Shown here: piece after piece, positions 34,432-43,200 of the stretch
How the letters are laid out: each line of letters starts with the position of its first letter
Numbering within the stretch: position 1 is the stretch's first letter
NCBI GenBank assembly: GCA_963701675.1
Contig: OY969623.1
Span: 2,046,001-2,110,000, forward strand
From: G963701675 sp963701675
GTDB taxonomy: Bacteria; Planctomycetota; Planctomycetia; Gemmatales; Gemmataceae
Reading direction: 5' to 3'
Length of the DNA: 64,000 nt
Made by a program: the position numbers and the translations under genes
Notes under the pieces: generated by a model
Database searches by the model: none
What the model saw: only the letters and a program-made list of their open reading frames with translations
What the model was told of the DNA's origin: nothing

Positions 34432-36768
34432 CTATAGGCCGCCGGCATCAACGCCTAACAGATTCAATTCAACGAGCGACCACGGCACGGGTCTGGACTT
34501 CCGTGAGGAATGCCAAGGGCTTACGGTTGCGAAATCCTTCGGTGTCTCGTCAACAATCGGCATCGACGTGTTTACGGAAGCAGAGCTTGCAGCCACGTTA
34601 CGTGGACCACCCGGTGCAGGCGCCGGCGACGGCGGCTGAGCCGGTGGTAAGCGTGGTCCTACGAGAACGGTCTTAATGGGTTCATTGCTCTCAATCCCTG
34701 ATTCATCAACAAGGGTGAACCGGATATAGCGTCGGGCCGTGATGGGCCGCAAGGCGTCGTTTACGAAAGTGATATTACGAAGGAGAGCGGTCACTGCGGC
34801 CGGGGTCGCTTTGTCGTTGAAGGCAATAATCAGGGGGGCTGGAAAAATGCCACCTCTAAATCTGCCCATCGGCAAACCACCGAATGTTACTTTGTTTCCA
34901 ATAGTCCCAATCTGCCCGCTGGACATTCCCTCATTTCGTATCCCCAACCGGTCGTCAACGCTGCCCCCTGAGGCATACGCAACCACGAGCGAGGCGAAAT
35001 GACTTGAGTCGGAATCGTTCAGGGTTGCGGCCGGCGCGATCAGTTTAGCCGGGGCGCGGTTGATCAAGGCCACGGCCGGTCCCGGCAGAGTGATAAGTGG
35101 AGCAGCCGGTGGTGGAGCGCCCGTGACCACACCGCTGACGTTAAACGTGAATAGCGTTTCATCGGCATCGGTGGTCGTAAAGCGCACCTGCCCAAACTTG
35201 ATACCGGCTCTTACGGTATCGAGCCGTACTGTGAACGTCGTACTCGTGCCAGCGGCTATGTTGCTCGGGAATCCGCCAACTAATGAGAAACCCGGTGGCA
35301 TCACGGGATTGCTGACGGTCAGGGCAGCGTATCCATGATTCGCGATGGTAAACGTGCGGGCTGGCCCACTTTGGCCCAGGCCAATGCTGCCGTAGTCGAT
35401 AGGCGTTGTGCGCCCATCCAGAATGTATGTGCTTCCCTGACTAACGCGCACTTCGGGAACGGTTTGGTGGCCAATGACAAAGGTGCTGTGCGCCAATTCC
35501 TGGCCATCTATCTGTAAGACAACATGCCATGTGCCTTGGTACTGGGGCAGGGACCAGGTGCGCGTAATGGTCCACCAGTACCAGCCAAACGTTAGAACAT
35601 TGGTGGGATCGAAGGAATAGCTCGCATCTAGGGCGCCATCGGGGCGATACCAATTGAGCGCATAATGATGCTCGGGCCGCAAGTTTGCCATCCTATGCCA
35701 AAAATAAACGCTGCCGCCATAAGTCGACGGAAATTGATTGATCGCGGAAGGCCTCTCTTTTACCTCCGCGGTATCCATTTGATAATTGGTGATATCGTAA
35801 TCCAACACAAGCGGGGGCGTATCGCCTTGGTAGGGCAGAGGACTAACCCAATAGGCGTTGGGATCAAAGCTTGTCTCTACTGTCGCCCCGTTGTGTTCCA
35901 CTGTGAAGTGCAGATGTGCCTCTGAGCTGCAACCCGAGCTTCCCATCAGACCCAGCATTTGTCCGGCCGTGACGGCCTCCCCGACTTTTACGGCCACCGT
36001 GTCCATCGCTAGATGCAAATACTTGGTCACCCAACCATTACCGTGCGACACGACGACGTAATTAGGCGAACCGGTGCAGGAAGTCTGACGATCAAAAAAC
36101 CCATCTTGCGTGAATGTGACGATACCGGGAGCTGCCGCGTAGATGGGAACTCCGGCGTCCATCGGTACGAAGTTCGGCAAAGTGATGTCCCAGGCATCAT
36201 GACCGTTGTATGCGTACGGTCCGCCGCGATAGTCGCTCACGCCTCCCGTCGGATCCGTGTCGACGTAATTCACTATCGTCCAAGCCTTAAAAGGTTTGCC
36301 GTAAAGGGGAAGTTGAAATTCTTCAGGTAGGTCTTGGGGCGGTACGGGAGTGAATGTAAACGATGTTGAATTGTCGTTCTCATTCACTTCCGCTACTGTG
36401 TTGTCGGCGTCGACTGTGACTGTCGCGGAATGTAGACCCGGCGATGCAAACCACCCTGTGTGCCACCAGTAATAAGACAGATCGTTGCCGGGACTTCCCG
36501 TAATTAGTGCGGAGTCGAGGGCAACGCCGTCTACCCAGAATCGGACGACATATTTGTCCTGCGTTGTCAAGTCGGTGGTCTTCCAGTTGGCCCGCATGTA
36601 GATTCGCTCACCATGCACCGGCGTCGTTAATGGGTTCAATGCTGGATCGACGAGGTAGGCACTGGTGAGTTGAATGTTCGCCGCCAAAAGGCAGCGCGCC
36701 TCCAACGGTTCCACAGTGAGACGTACCTCCCGCCGACACGAAATCGACTGGCGCGGTGATCGGAACAT
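34432..36768 (-). CDS. Secreted M23 peptidase with CARDB and choice-of-anchor domains
   Basis: 778 residues. The N terminus carries VEPLEARCLLAANIQL, the planctomycete export/anchor signature. A CARDB-like domain follows (GLHSATVTVDADNTVAEVNE), then an M23 zinc endopeptidase domain: NGHDAWDI (HxxxD, about 193), GNGWVTKYLHL and AHLHFTVEHNG (HxH, about 289). Downstream are an Ig-like region, an ASH/choice-of-anchor D domain (VDYGSIGLGQSGPARTFTIANHG) and a C-terminal cadherin-like domain. LytM/M23 enzymes cut peptide cross-bridges; since planctomycete wall is thin, a substrate in prey or host peptidoglycan or S-layer is also possible. It stands alone. Confidence 0.87.
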   Translation of the reverse strand: MFRSPRQSISCRREVRLTVEPLEARCLLAANIQLTSAYLVDPALNPLTTPVHGERIYMRANWKTTDLTTQDKYVVRFWVDGVALDSALITGSPGNDLSYYWWHTGWFASPGLHSATVTVDADNTVAEVNENDNSTSFTFTPVPPQDLPEEFQLPLYGKPFKAWTIVNYVDTDPTGGVSDYRGGPYAYNGHDAWDITLPNFVPMDAGVPIYAAAPGIVTFTQDGFFDRQTSCTGSPNYVVVSHGNGWVTKYLHLAMDTVAVKVGEAVTAGQMLGLMGSSGCSSEAHLHFTVEHNGATVETSFDPNAYWVSPLPYQGDTPPLVLDYDITNYQMDTAEVKERPSAINQFPSTYGGSVYFWHRMANLRPEHHYALNWYRPDGALDASYSFDPTNVLTFGWYWWTITRTWSLPQYQGTWHVVLQIDGQELAHSTFVIGHQTVPEVRVSQGSTYILDGRTTPIDYGSIGLGQSGPARTFTIANHGYAALTVSNPVMPPGFSLVGGFPSNIAAGTSTTFTVRLDTVRAGIKFGQVRFTTTDADETLFTFNVSGVVTGAPPPAAPLITLPGPAVALINRAPAKLIAPAATLNDSDSSHFASLVVAYASGGSVDDRLGIRNEGMSSGQIGTIGNKVTFGGLPMGRFRGGIFPAPLIIAFNDKATPAAVTALLRNITFVNDALRPITARRYIRFTLVDESGIESNEPIKTVLVGPRLPPAQPPSPAPAPGGPRNVAASSASVNTSMPIVDETPKDFATVSPWHSSRKSRPVPWSLVELNLLGVDAGGL

Positions 36769-37213
36769 GGAGGGGTCCTTTCATCCGAAGGAAAATCAGG
36801 CATATGAACACTGGCAAGGGGAAACTAATTCACAGGGTAGGCATTCCGGTGACCGCCGGCAAGCGAAGAGTTGGTGGATACACATCAACTGTTCATTGCC
36901 GTTGGCAGAGGCCAACCGCACCTACAGTCGCCGTGCATTCGCGGGCTGTGTGCTTGTCAGCGACAACGATTCCGTCTCCACGGAAGTTATCAACTCCTGG
37001 CCGACTCCATCGCAAGTCTTGTTCATTTAAGATGTTACGCCACTCACTTGCCACTTAGGCGTTGGCAAGCCTCCACTTTCGAGAAAAAACCGAAGGATCG
37101 ATGTCAGTTTTGACTCGGAATCCGCACTTCTCAAGTAGACGGCGCGACCCCGATGAATTTGCTCGGAAATGAACCTTCCCACCTTGAACCCAGTTAGTTA
37201 GCCAGGAAGGGGG
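36769..37213. other. Intergenic, no gene seen
   Basis: Divergent space between the M23 peptidase and the PilZ gene; it should contain both promoters. Short overlapping frames only. Confidence 0.4.
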
Positions 37214-37552
37214 ATGCCGATGAGTGACTCGCCGCCCGATAAGCGTAGTGCCGCGCGCGTCGGCGCAGGCGCCGCCAGCGTTGGCCGGCTTGTCAGCCGA
37301 ATACCGGCTGACTGCGTCGAGGTCACGGTGCGGAATGTCTGCAGCACCGGAATCGGCCTCATTCTCGATCAGTCGGTTGACACTACGCAAGTGGAAGCAG
37401 TGGTCTTGCACCGGATGGCGCCCGCGGCGCCACTTCAGATTTCTATTAACGCGGTCTACTGTGTTGAAGGAAAAGATGGGCCTTATGTCCTGGGCGCCAA
37501 GTTCGTGCAAGAGCTTAGTGACGACGAATTGAAGCAGCTCACGTCTTCGTAG
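37214..37552 (+). CDS. PilZ-domain-like protein
   Basis: 112 residues, single domain. VTVRNVCSTGIGLILDQSVD matches the second PilZ motif ('DxSxxGxxL'), and VLGAKFVQELSDDELKQL is the usual PilZ end. The RxxxR motif that binds cyclic di-GMP is replaced by the RSAARVGAG region, so binding is uncertain. AGGAAGGGGG precedes the ATG; a second ATG lies two codons in. Confidence 0.68.
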   Translation: MPMSDSPPDKRSAARVGAGAASVGRLVSRIPADCVEVTVRNVCSTGIGLILDQSVDTTQVEAVVLHRMAPAAPLQISINAVYCVEGKDGPYVLGAKFVQELSDDELKQLTSS

Positions 37553-37565
37553 GCCCGGTCGAGGC

Positions 37566-37805
37566 TTATGGCTTTGCGCCGGACCTTATGGCAACGGCGC
37601 CCGCCAAGAACGCGACGATTCCCACGATCGCGCGAATCACCTCTGACTTGGTCGGCCCGCCATAAACCTCGAAACTGCCAACCTGGCTGAGCCCGGTAAC
37701 GAAAGTGGACAAGACCAACACGACGCCGGCCCAAAGGGAAACAACTCCTGCATAATAGTGCAGGGGTTTTGGCTCATTGGGAATCGGTTCGCCGCGGGTA
37801 CTCAT
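37566..37805 (-). CDS. Small membrane protein (two TM helices)
   Basis: 79 residues from the ATG at 37805 (MSTRGEPIPNEPKPLHYYAG). Two hydrophobic segments, VVSLWAGVVLVLSTFVTGL and VIRAIVGIVAFLAGAVAIRS. Convergent with the PilZ gene (13 nt apart). Unknown function. Confidence 0.55.
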   Translation of the reverse strand: MSTRGEPIPNEPKPLHYYAGVVSLWAGVVLVLSTFVTGLSQVGSFEVYGGPTKSEVIRAIVGIVAFLAGAVAIRSGAKP

Positions 37806-37905
37806 GGTAATCAATGTGCTGTCCACGCCTGATTCGGCCAGGTGAGTCTCCACTATCACTATGCCGAAGCGTTAACAGCGTACACGATGACCGGCAACGT
37901 CTCGG

Positions 37906-39063
37906 TCACACCAGCATCAGTTTGATCTGTTCGATTTCTTTGTCGAGCCCTTCTTGATGGAGCCGAAGCTTGGAAAGCGAATCGATTCCTAATCCAATCT
38001 TGATAGCGTGTTTCACGAAGGGGTTTTCCCAGGTCGAGCGCTTTTGCAGGCGGTCCTCGGTGCCGGCGTGTTTCAGGACGGCAACACCGGCGACATCGGC
38101 TGCGATGCGGTCGCGGCTGGCCACGATGATTTTCGGCTCGGCCGTGTCGCCGCTTGATGGACCGCCAAAAACAAAGCACTGGCTGCCGTCAAGGATGTTG
38201 AGGGCCGGCTTGATCCCGAGGTTCAGTTCGGCTATCCGAGCAGTGAATGGATAAACTTCGTCGAATTCATCCTTCGGCTCACGCTTCACGCCACGGCGGC
38301 GGCTGCTCGTCCGCTTCTGATCCATCAAGCTACCCTCTCCCTTGTAAGTACGGTGGAACTCCAACCGCGACCGGTGATGGCTCATGCCGACGAACGCCTT
38401 CATGGACATGGTGAACCATGCTTGAAAGTGCGTCTTGATCACCGGGACATTTATCACGTGATCCACTGCGAACAAGAGTTCCGCCAACTCGAACCCTTCC
38501 GGCCAGTGCGTCGCCTTCTCCGGCTTGATCTTGCGCCAGTGGGGAATGTCTTTGGGCTTGCCAAGCTTTTCGAATTCCTCGGCGGCGTCTTCCAACCCTA
38601 CGGCCACCACGGGGGCTTTCACTTCGGAAACGGCTTGATTCACGGCATCCACATGGCCGACCCGCCGCATGACGTCGATGGTCTTGGGCGCCGTCTCGAT
38701 GAACTGCGGCGAGAAGGAACGGTCGGCAACGATGATCCTTTTGGGGCCGCGCTCGCTGACGAGCTTGATGGTGGCATAGAGCACTTCCGGATTCGTCGTG
38801 GTCGGGCTCTTCAGCGCGCCGGTCACATTCGGCTTGATGAGAACCGTTTGACCTTCTTTGATGAAGTCCATGCCGCCGGAAAGTTTGACGGCACGACGGA
38901 CCGCTTCTTCGATGTTCGAGCCGCGCGCGATGCCCACGTCCGCCGTGGCGGCGCCAGCGTCGTCGCTCCATCCCGCGGTAGGATGCAGCGCCAACGTCGC
39001 CGCGCCGGCCCCGGCTACTTTGATGAAATCACGCCGACTCTGTGCGCAATCGCGACGATACAT
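37906..39063 (-). CDS. Tat-exported DUF362 protein
   Basis: 385 residues. A twin-arginine signal (SRRDFIKVAGAGAATLAL) is followed by the DUF362 domain: GQTVLIKPNVTGALKSPTTTNP, KRIIVADRSFSPQF, HVINVPVIKTHFQAWFTMSMKAFVGM, ALNILDGSQCFVFGG and AADVAGVAVLKHAG. DUF362 proteins often accompany iron-sulfur or redox proteins, but this one lacks a ferredoxin domain. A basic insertion (KRTSSRRRGVKREP) is unusual. It lies 220 nt downstream of the pentaheme cytochrome, separated by a palindromic repeat, and may be a periplasmic partner of it. Confidence 0.85.
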   Translation of the reverse strand: MYRRDCAQSRRDFIKVAGAGAATLALHPTAGWSDDAGAATADVGIARGSNIEEAVRRAVKLSGGMDFIKEGQTVLIKPNVTGALKSPTTTNPEVLYATIKLVSERGPKRIIVADRSFSPQFIETAPKTIDVMRRVGHVDAVNQAVSEVKAPVVAVGLEDAAEEFEKLGKPKDIPHWRKIKPEKATHWPEGFELAELLFAVDHVINVPVIKTHFQAWFTMSMKAFVGMSHHRSRLEFHRTYKGEGSLMDQKRTSSRRRGVKREPKDEFDEVYPFTARIAELNLGIKPALNILDGSQCFVFGGPSSGDTAEPKIIVASRDRIAADVAGVAVLKHAGTEDRLQKRSTWENPFVKHAIKIGLGIDSLSKLRLHQEGLDKEIEQIKLMLV

Positions 39064-39166
39064 GGTTGGCTCCTTCGGGTCATTATCCTATGGGCTTATT
39101 ATCACCTCGACGCCACCTACATCACAGCGAATTCTCGGTGGTGTCTCGGTTTGCATGGTTTACATT

Positions 39167-39250
39167 CCTGTAGGGTGCGTCCAGTCTTCGCAGACGCACC
39201 GCAACGGCGGGACACCGGTGCGTCTGCGCGGACTGGACGCACCCTACAGG
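39167..39250. repeat. 84-bp palindromic repeat (TGTAGGGTGCGTCCAGTC type)
   Basis: A perfect 20-bp inverted repeat CCTGTAGGGTGCGTCCAGTC / its complement forms the ends, with a second arm GCAGACGCACCG / CGGTGCGTCTGC inside. No coding capacity. It lies between the cytochrome and DUF362 genes; it could act as a transcription terminator or mRNA stabiliser, or be a dispersed REP/MITE-like element. Confidence 0.8.
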
Positions 39251-39283
39251 AAAGTTGATTCCGGTCGGGTATTTCACGACGAC

Positions 39284-40066
39284 CTACTTTTTCTCCTCTC
39301 TCAGCCACATGTCCAAGCCTTCGCGGAGCCGGCGCACACGGGTGTTCAGCTCGTTGGCCTCCGCTTCCGTCGCCCACGCCGCCTTGTGCATGAGCTTGCC
39401 GGTTGCGGATCGGCATGCATTCACCTCCTTGCGAAAGGGTTCCGGAATCGGGTTCGGTTCCTTGAGGTTCTTCTGCTGCACCTCACGGAGTGCTTTCCAC
39501 AGTTTGTCGTTCTCGGCAACGACAGCCGCGGTATGAGGTTGTTCTTGAGCGAGATTCTTGTGGCAATCTGCGCATACATTGGCGAGCGCGAAATCGGCAG
39601 GCGGTTTGCCGATGTCGTGGTTGCCGTGGCAATCGACGCACACCGGGTAATCGCGATTGATTCTCTTTGACAGGCCCCAGTAGTGCTTACTTTTCTTGAA
39701 AACCTCGGCAGGCCCGGTGTGACACTCCGAACATGCCGTCATATGAGCGCTGAGCTTGGTTCCGATGAATCCGTGCTCTCCCTCGTGGGCGGTGGCATCA
39801 TCTTTCACATTGCCGCCGTGACAGCTGTTGCACGACAGTTTGGACAAGTCATGTACGCTCCGGCCAAAGTCGCGCACCGGTACGGTCAACTCCCGCCCGG
39901 CCGTGAGGTGGCAGCGGACACAGTTGGTTTTTTCGATCGGCAGTGGGTCTTCGGGCTTCCAACCGTCGGGGAGTTTGAGTGGTCTGTCATCGGCGCTGGA
40001 TGCGATTTGAGCGACGACAATGACCACCATCCCTACGAAGCCGACGCAGCAACTCCAACACTTCAT
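39284..40066 (-). CDS. Exported pentaheme c-type cytochrome
   Basis: 260 residues. An N-terminal hydrophobic segment (GFVGMVVIVVAQIASSA) exports the protein. Five CxxCH heme-binding motifs: NCVRCHL, SCNSCHG, ACSECHT, VCVDCHG and VCADCHK; several extra His residues could be distal ligands. It resembles NapC/NrfH- or doubled-CXXCH-type multiheme proteins and would transfer electrons in the periplasm. The ATG at 40066 is preferred to an upstream one because it starts right at the signal peptide. Upstream of the DUF362 gene on the same strand. Confidence 0.88.
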   Translation of the reverse strand: MKCWSCCVGFVGMVVIVVAQIASSADDRPLKLPDGWKPEDPLPIEKTNCVRCHLTAGRELTVPVRDFGRSVHDLSKLSCNSCHGGNVKDDATAHEGEHGFIGTKLSAHMTACSECHTGPAEVFKKSKHYWGLSKRINRDYPVCVDCHGNHDIGKPPADFALANVCADCHKNLAQEQPHTAAVVAENDKLWKALREVQQKNLKEPNPIPEPFRKEVNACRSATGKLMHKAAWATEAEANELNTRVRRLREGLDMWLREEKK

Positions 40067-40237
40067 TGCGCGCCTCGCACCGACTGTGGACGACGGGTTT
40101 CCGTGAAGTAGTAAGTATAGGTATTCAGGCCCCGTGGTTCCGATTGAATCGACCATGAATGCAAAAAGGACACGGAGCGCTCGCAAGATCATAGCGAGGC
40201 TTCGTGTCCTTTGTGAAAATCAATCCCGCCGCGACGG

Positions 40238-43200
40238 CTAGGCCGGAATGGTATTAAGCGTCAGGTCGTTCGTATTGAAGTCGGGGTCCAATTGCTTTCC
40301 ACCGCCGATGTTCAGGCCGTTCATCGTTGCGAAGCTGCCGCTCTGGGTCGACCAGGTCATGATCATGAACTGATCGCTCATTGCGGGATTAAAGCTATTA
40401 ATCAGGCTGACGTTGAGCGTGCCGTCGAGTGCTACGGAGCCGCCGACCGAAAGCACGTCAAACGTCCCGGCGGCGGTGCCGCCGAGTTCGATGTTCAGCG
40501 AACCCGAAGCATTTTGCGTGTAGTCGCCAGTCACGATGATGGTGCCCGCGGCACCCGCACCGCCGGGCCGAACCTGCCCGCTGTTGACCAAGTTGCTGTC
40601 TATGGTGCCGAAGCCCCGAAGCGAGCCGCTGGTGATGAGGACATCGCCTGCTGAGCCAAGCGTCGTGCCCACGCCCAGGATGGTCGTGCCGCCGGTTTGG
40701 GTATAGTCTTCGGAGACGTCCAATGTCCCGGCCTGGATATCGACCGCACCGCTCGTGGTAAAGGAGATTCCAAAGGCAACGGAAGTCGTCCCGGCGCCGG
40801 TTCGGTTCATCGTCCCGGAGTTAATGATCGCATGGGAGCCGGCGTTGGTCAGACCAAAGTCACCACCACCATCGGCCGTAAACACGCCCGTTCCTAGGTT
40901 ATTAAGCACCCCGGCCTGGAGTGCGCCGAAACCGAAGGACAGGTTGGCGCCGAGATAATCGAGAGTGCCGGCATTCTCGAGCGTGCGACTCAACCATTTG
41001 CTTCCGGCGCCGGTGATCGTGCCGGATCCCGAACTGGCGATTACCGTTTTGCCTGTCCCGGCTGCCATGTTGCCCCCTGACCAACTTAATGTGCCCGTTA
41101 CGGTGACCGTTCCCGTGCCGCCGAGCGAGCCGCCGGTCATGTTGAGATTGGAGAACGAGGGACTGCTGTTGATGTTGGTGGGCGCATTGATGTCAACAGT
41201 GCCGATGCCCAGCCCTCCGTCAACATTGGTTGTTCCGCCCGAGAACTGGGCGGTGCCGCCACCGCCTAACGACGACGATCCAGTCAGGTTGTGGGTGCCG
41301 CCGCCGAATCGCAACGTCGATCCGACGGAAGCAGTGAACAAACCACTGCTGGTTCCGCCCATGTCGAGACTCAACACGCCGGCGGTCACGTGAACGGCGC
41401 TGCTGTTGTCAAACGGGATGACGACATTGGTGGCGCCGGCGCCGAATCGATTGAATGTCCCGGCATTTAGTATCGAATGAGTGCCCGCGAACGCCTGCGT
41501 GAAGTCGCCGCCGCCGTTAGCATTGAACACTCCTCCCGACAAGTTGCTAAGTACTCCTGCCTGGCTGGCCGCGAATCCGAAGAGCAAGTTGCTTCCGGTG
41601 TAATCCAGCGTGCCGTTGTTTTCCAGAGTACGGCTGAGCCACTTATTGCCACTACCCGAGATTGTCCCGGTGCCCGCGGCACCCAGCACCGTCTTCCCGC
41701 TCCCCGCCGCCATGTTGCCGGCGGACCATGTCAGGCCTGAACTCACCGTCAAGACGCCGGATCCACCGAGTGTGCCTGCACTGAGTTCAAGTGAGGATAT
41801 GGCGGATGCAGAATTTAGATTGAGCGTACCACCTAGAACTCGCGCAGTGTCGATCGTGAACGTGCCGCCCGAATTGGTGGTGCCGCTGTTTACGTCCATC
41901 CTGCCGGCGCCGGTAACGGAGGCTGCCCCGCCAAGAGCATGGCCGCCGCCCATTCGTAATGTCGAGCTGCTGCTAACAGCAAATGAACCCGTGTGGGTGC
42001 CGCCGGCGTCCAACCCAAGCGTCTGGGCCGTAACATTCGTTGATCCGCTGTTGTTATACGGCACATCGATATCGGTTGTACCGGTCCCGGAGCGGTTAAA
42101 CGATCCCGCGTTGTTTACCGCGTGACTGCCGCCGAACCAGACGAGCAAGTCCCCGTCGTTAACGGAATTGAAAATGCCGCCACTCAGGTTGCTGAGCACG
42201 CCGGCTTGTCCGAGGGCGAATCCGAAGAAGAGATTCGAGCCGGTGTAGCTCAAGTTACCGGAGTTTTCGAGCGTGCGGCTCAGCCATTTATTGGACGCGC
42301 CGGAAATGGTACCGGTGGCCGTGCCTGCAACGACGGTCTTGCCAGTCCCGGCCGCCATATCGCCTCCGGACCACGCGAAAGAGCTGTTTACGGTGACGAT
42401 TCCCGTGCCGCCGAGCGAACTGCTGATGAAGGCCAATGTCCCAACCGTTGCATTGGAATTAATGTCCACGGTGCTATTAATCTGCAGGAACGAGATGCTG
42501 AGCGTACCGTCGACCGTAGCCGTACCCGCGGCGACGTGAAGAGTACCGCCGCCACTTGTGGACGAAGCCGGTGTCAACAGGTGAGTGCCGCCATTTAGCC
42601 GGAGGGTTGCAGACGCATCCACCGAAAACGTGCCGGAGTGACTGCCGCCTACGTCCATGGAATAGATGCCCGCATCGACGTTGACCGTGCCGCTGTTGCT
42701 CGCCGGGATTGCGATGCTGGTTACACCGGTGCCGGATCGGTTAACCGTGCCGAGGTTGTTGAAGGCGTGACTACCGGCATTGAACAGGCTCAGATCGCCG
42801 TCGCCGGTAAAATTCAGGATTCCGGACGCGGCATTGGTGAGGATCCCATTCTGCCCGCCGAAGCCGAATTGAAGGCCGGTCCCGGTGTAGTTCAGAGTGC
42901 CCTGGTTCTCCAACGTGCGGCCGAGGAATTTATTGCCAGTCCCGGATAGTGTCCCGGTTGCACCCGCGGCGATAATCGTCGTGCCGCCACCGACCGCCGG
43001 GGCCGCTGCCCACGTGAAGGTATTGGTGACCGTAAGAGTGCCGGCCCCCGTGAGCGTGCCGCGCCGGTGCGTCAATTTCGCGACACTGGCGCTTTCACCG
43101 GTCTCAACTTGCAAGGTTCCGCCGGAGAGGATCAGAATGCCGGCCCCAGAACCGACGGCGCCGTTCTGTAACGTGAAGGTCCCGGAAGGAATGGTCACGG

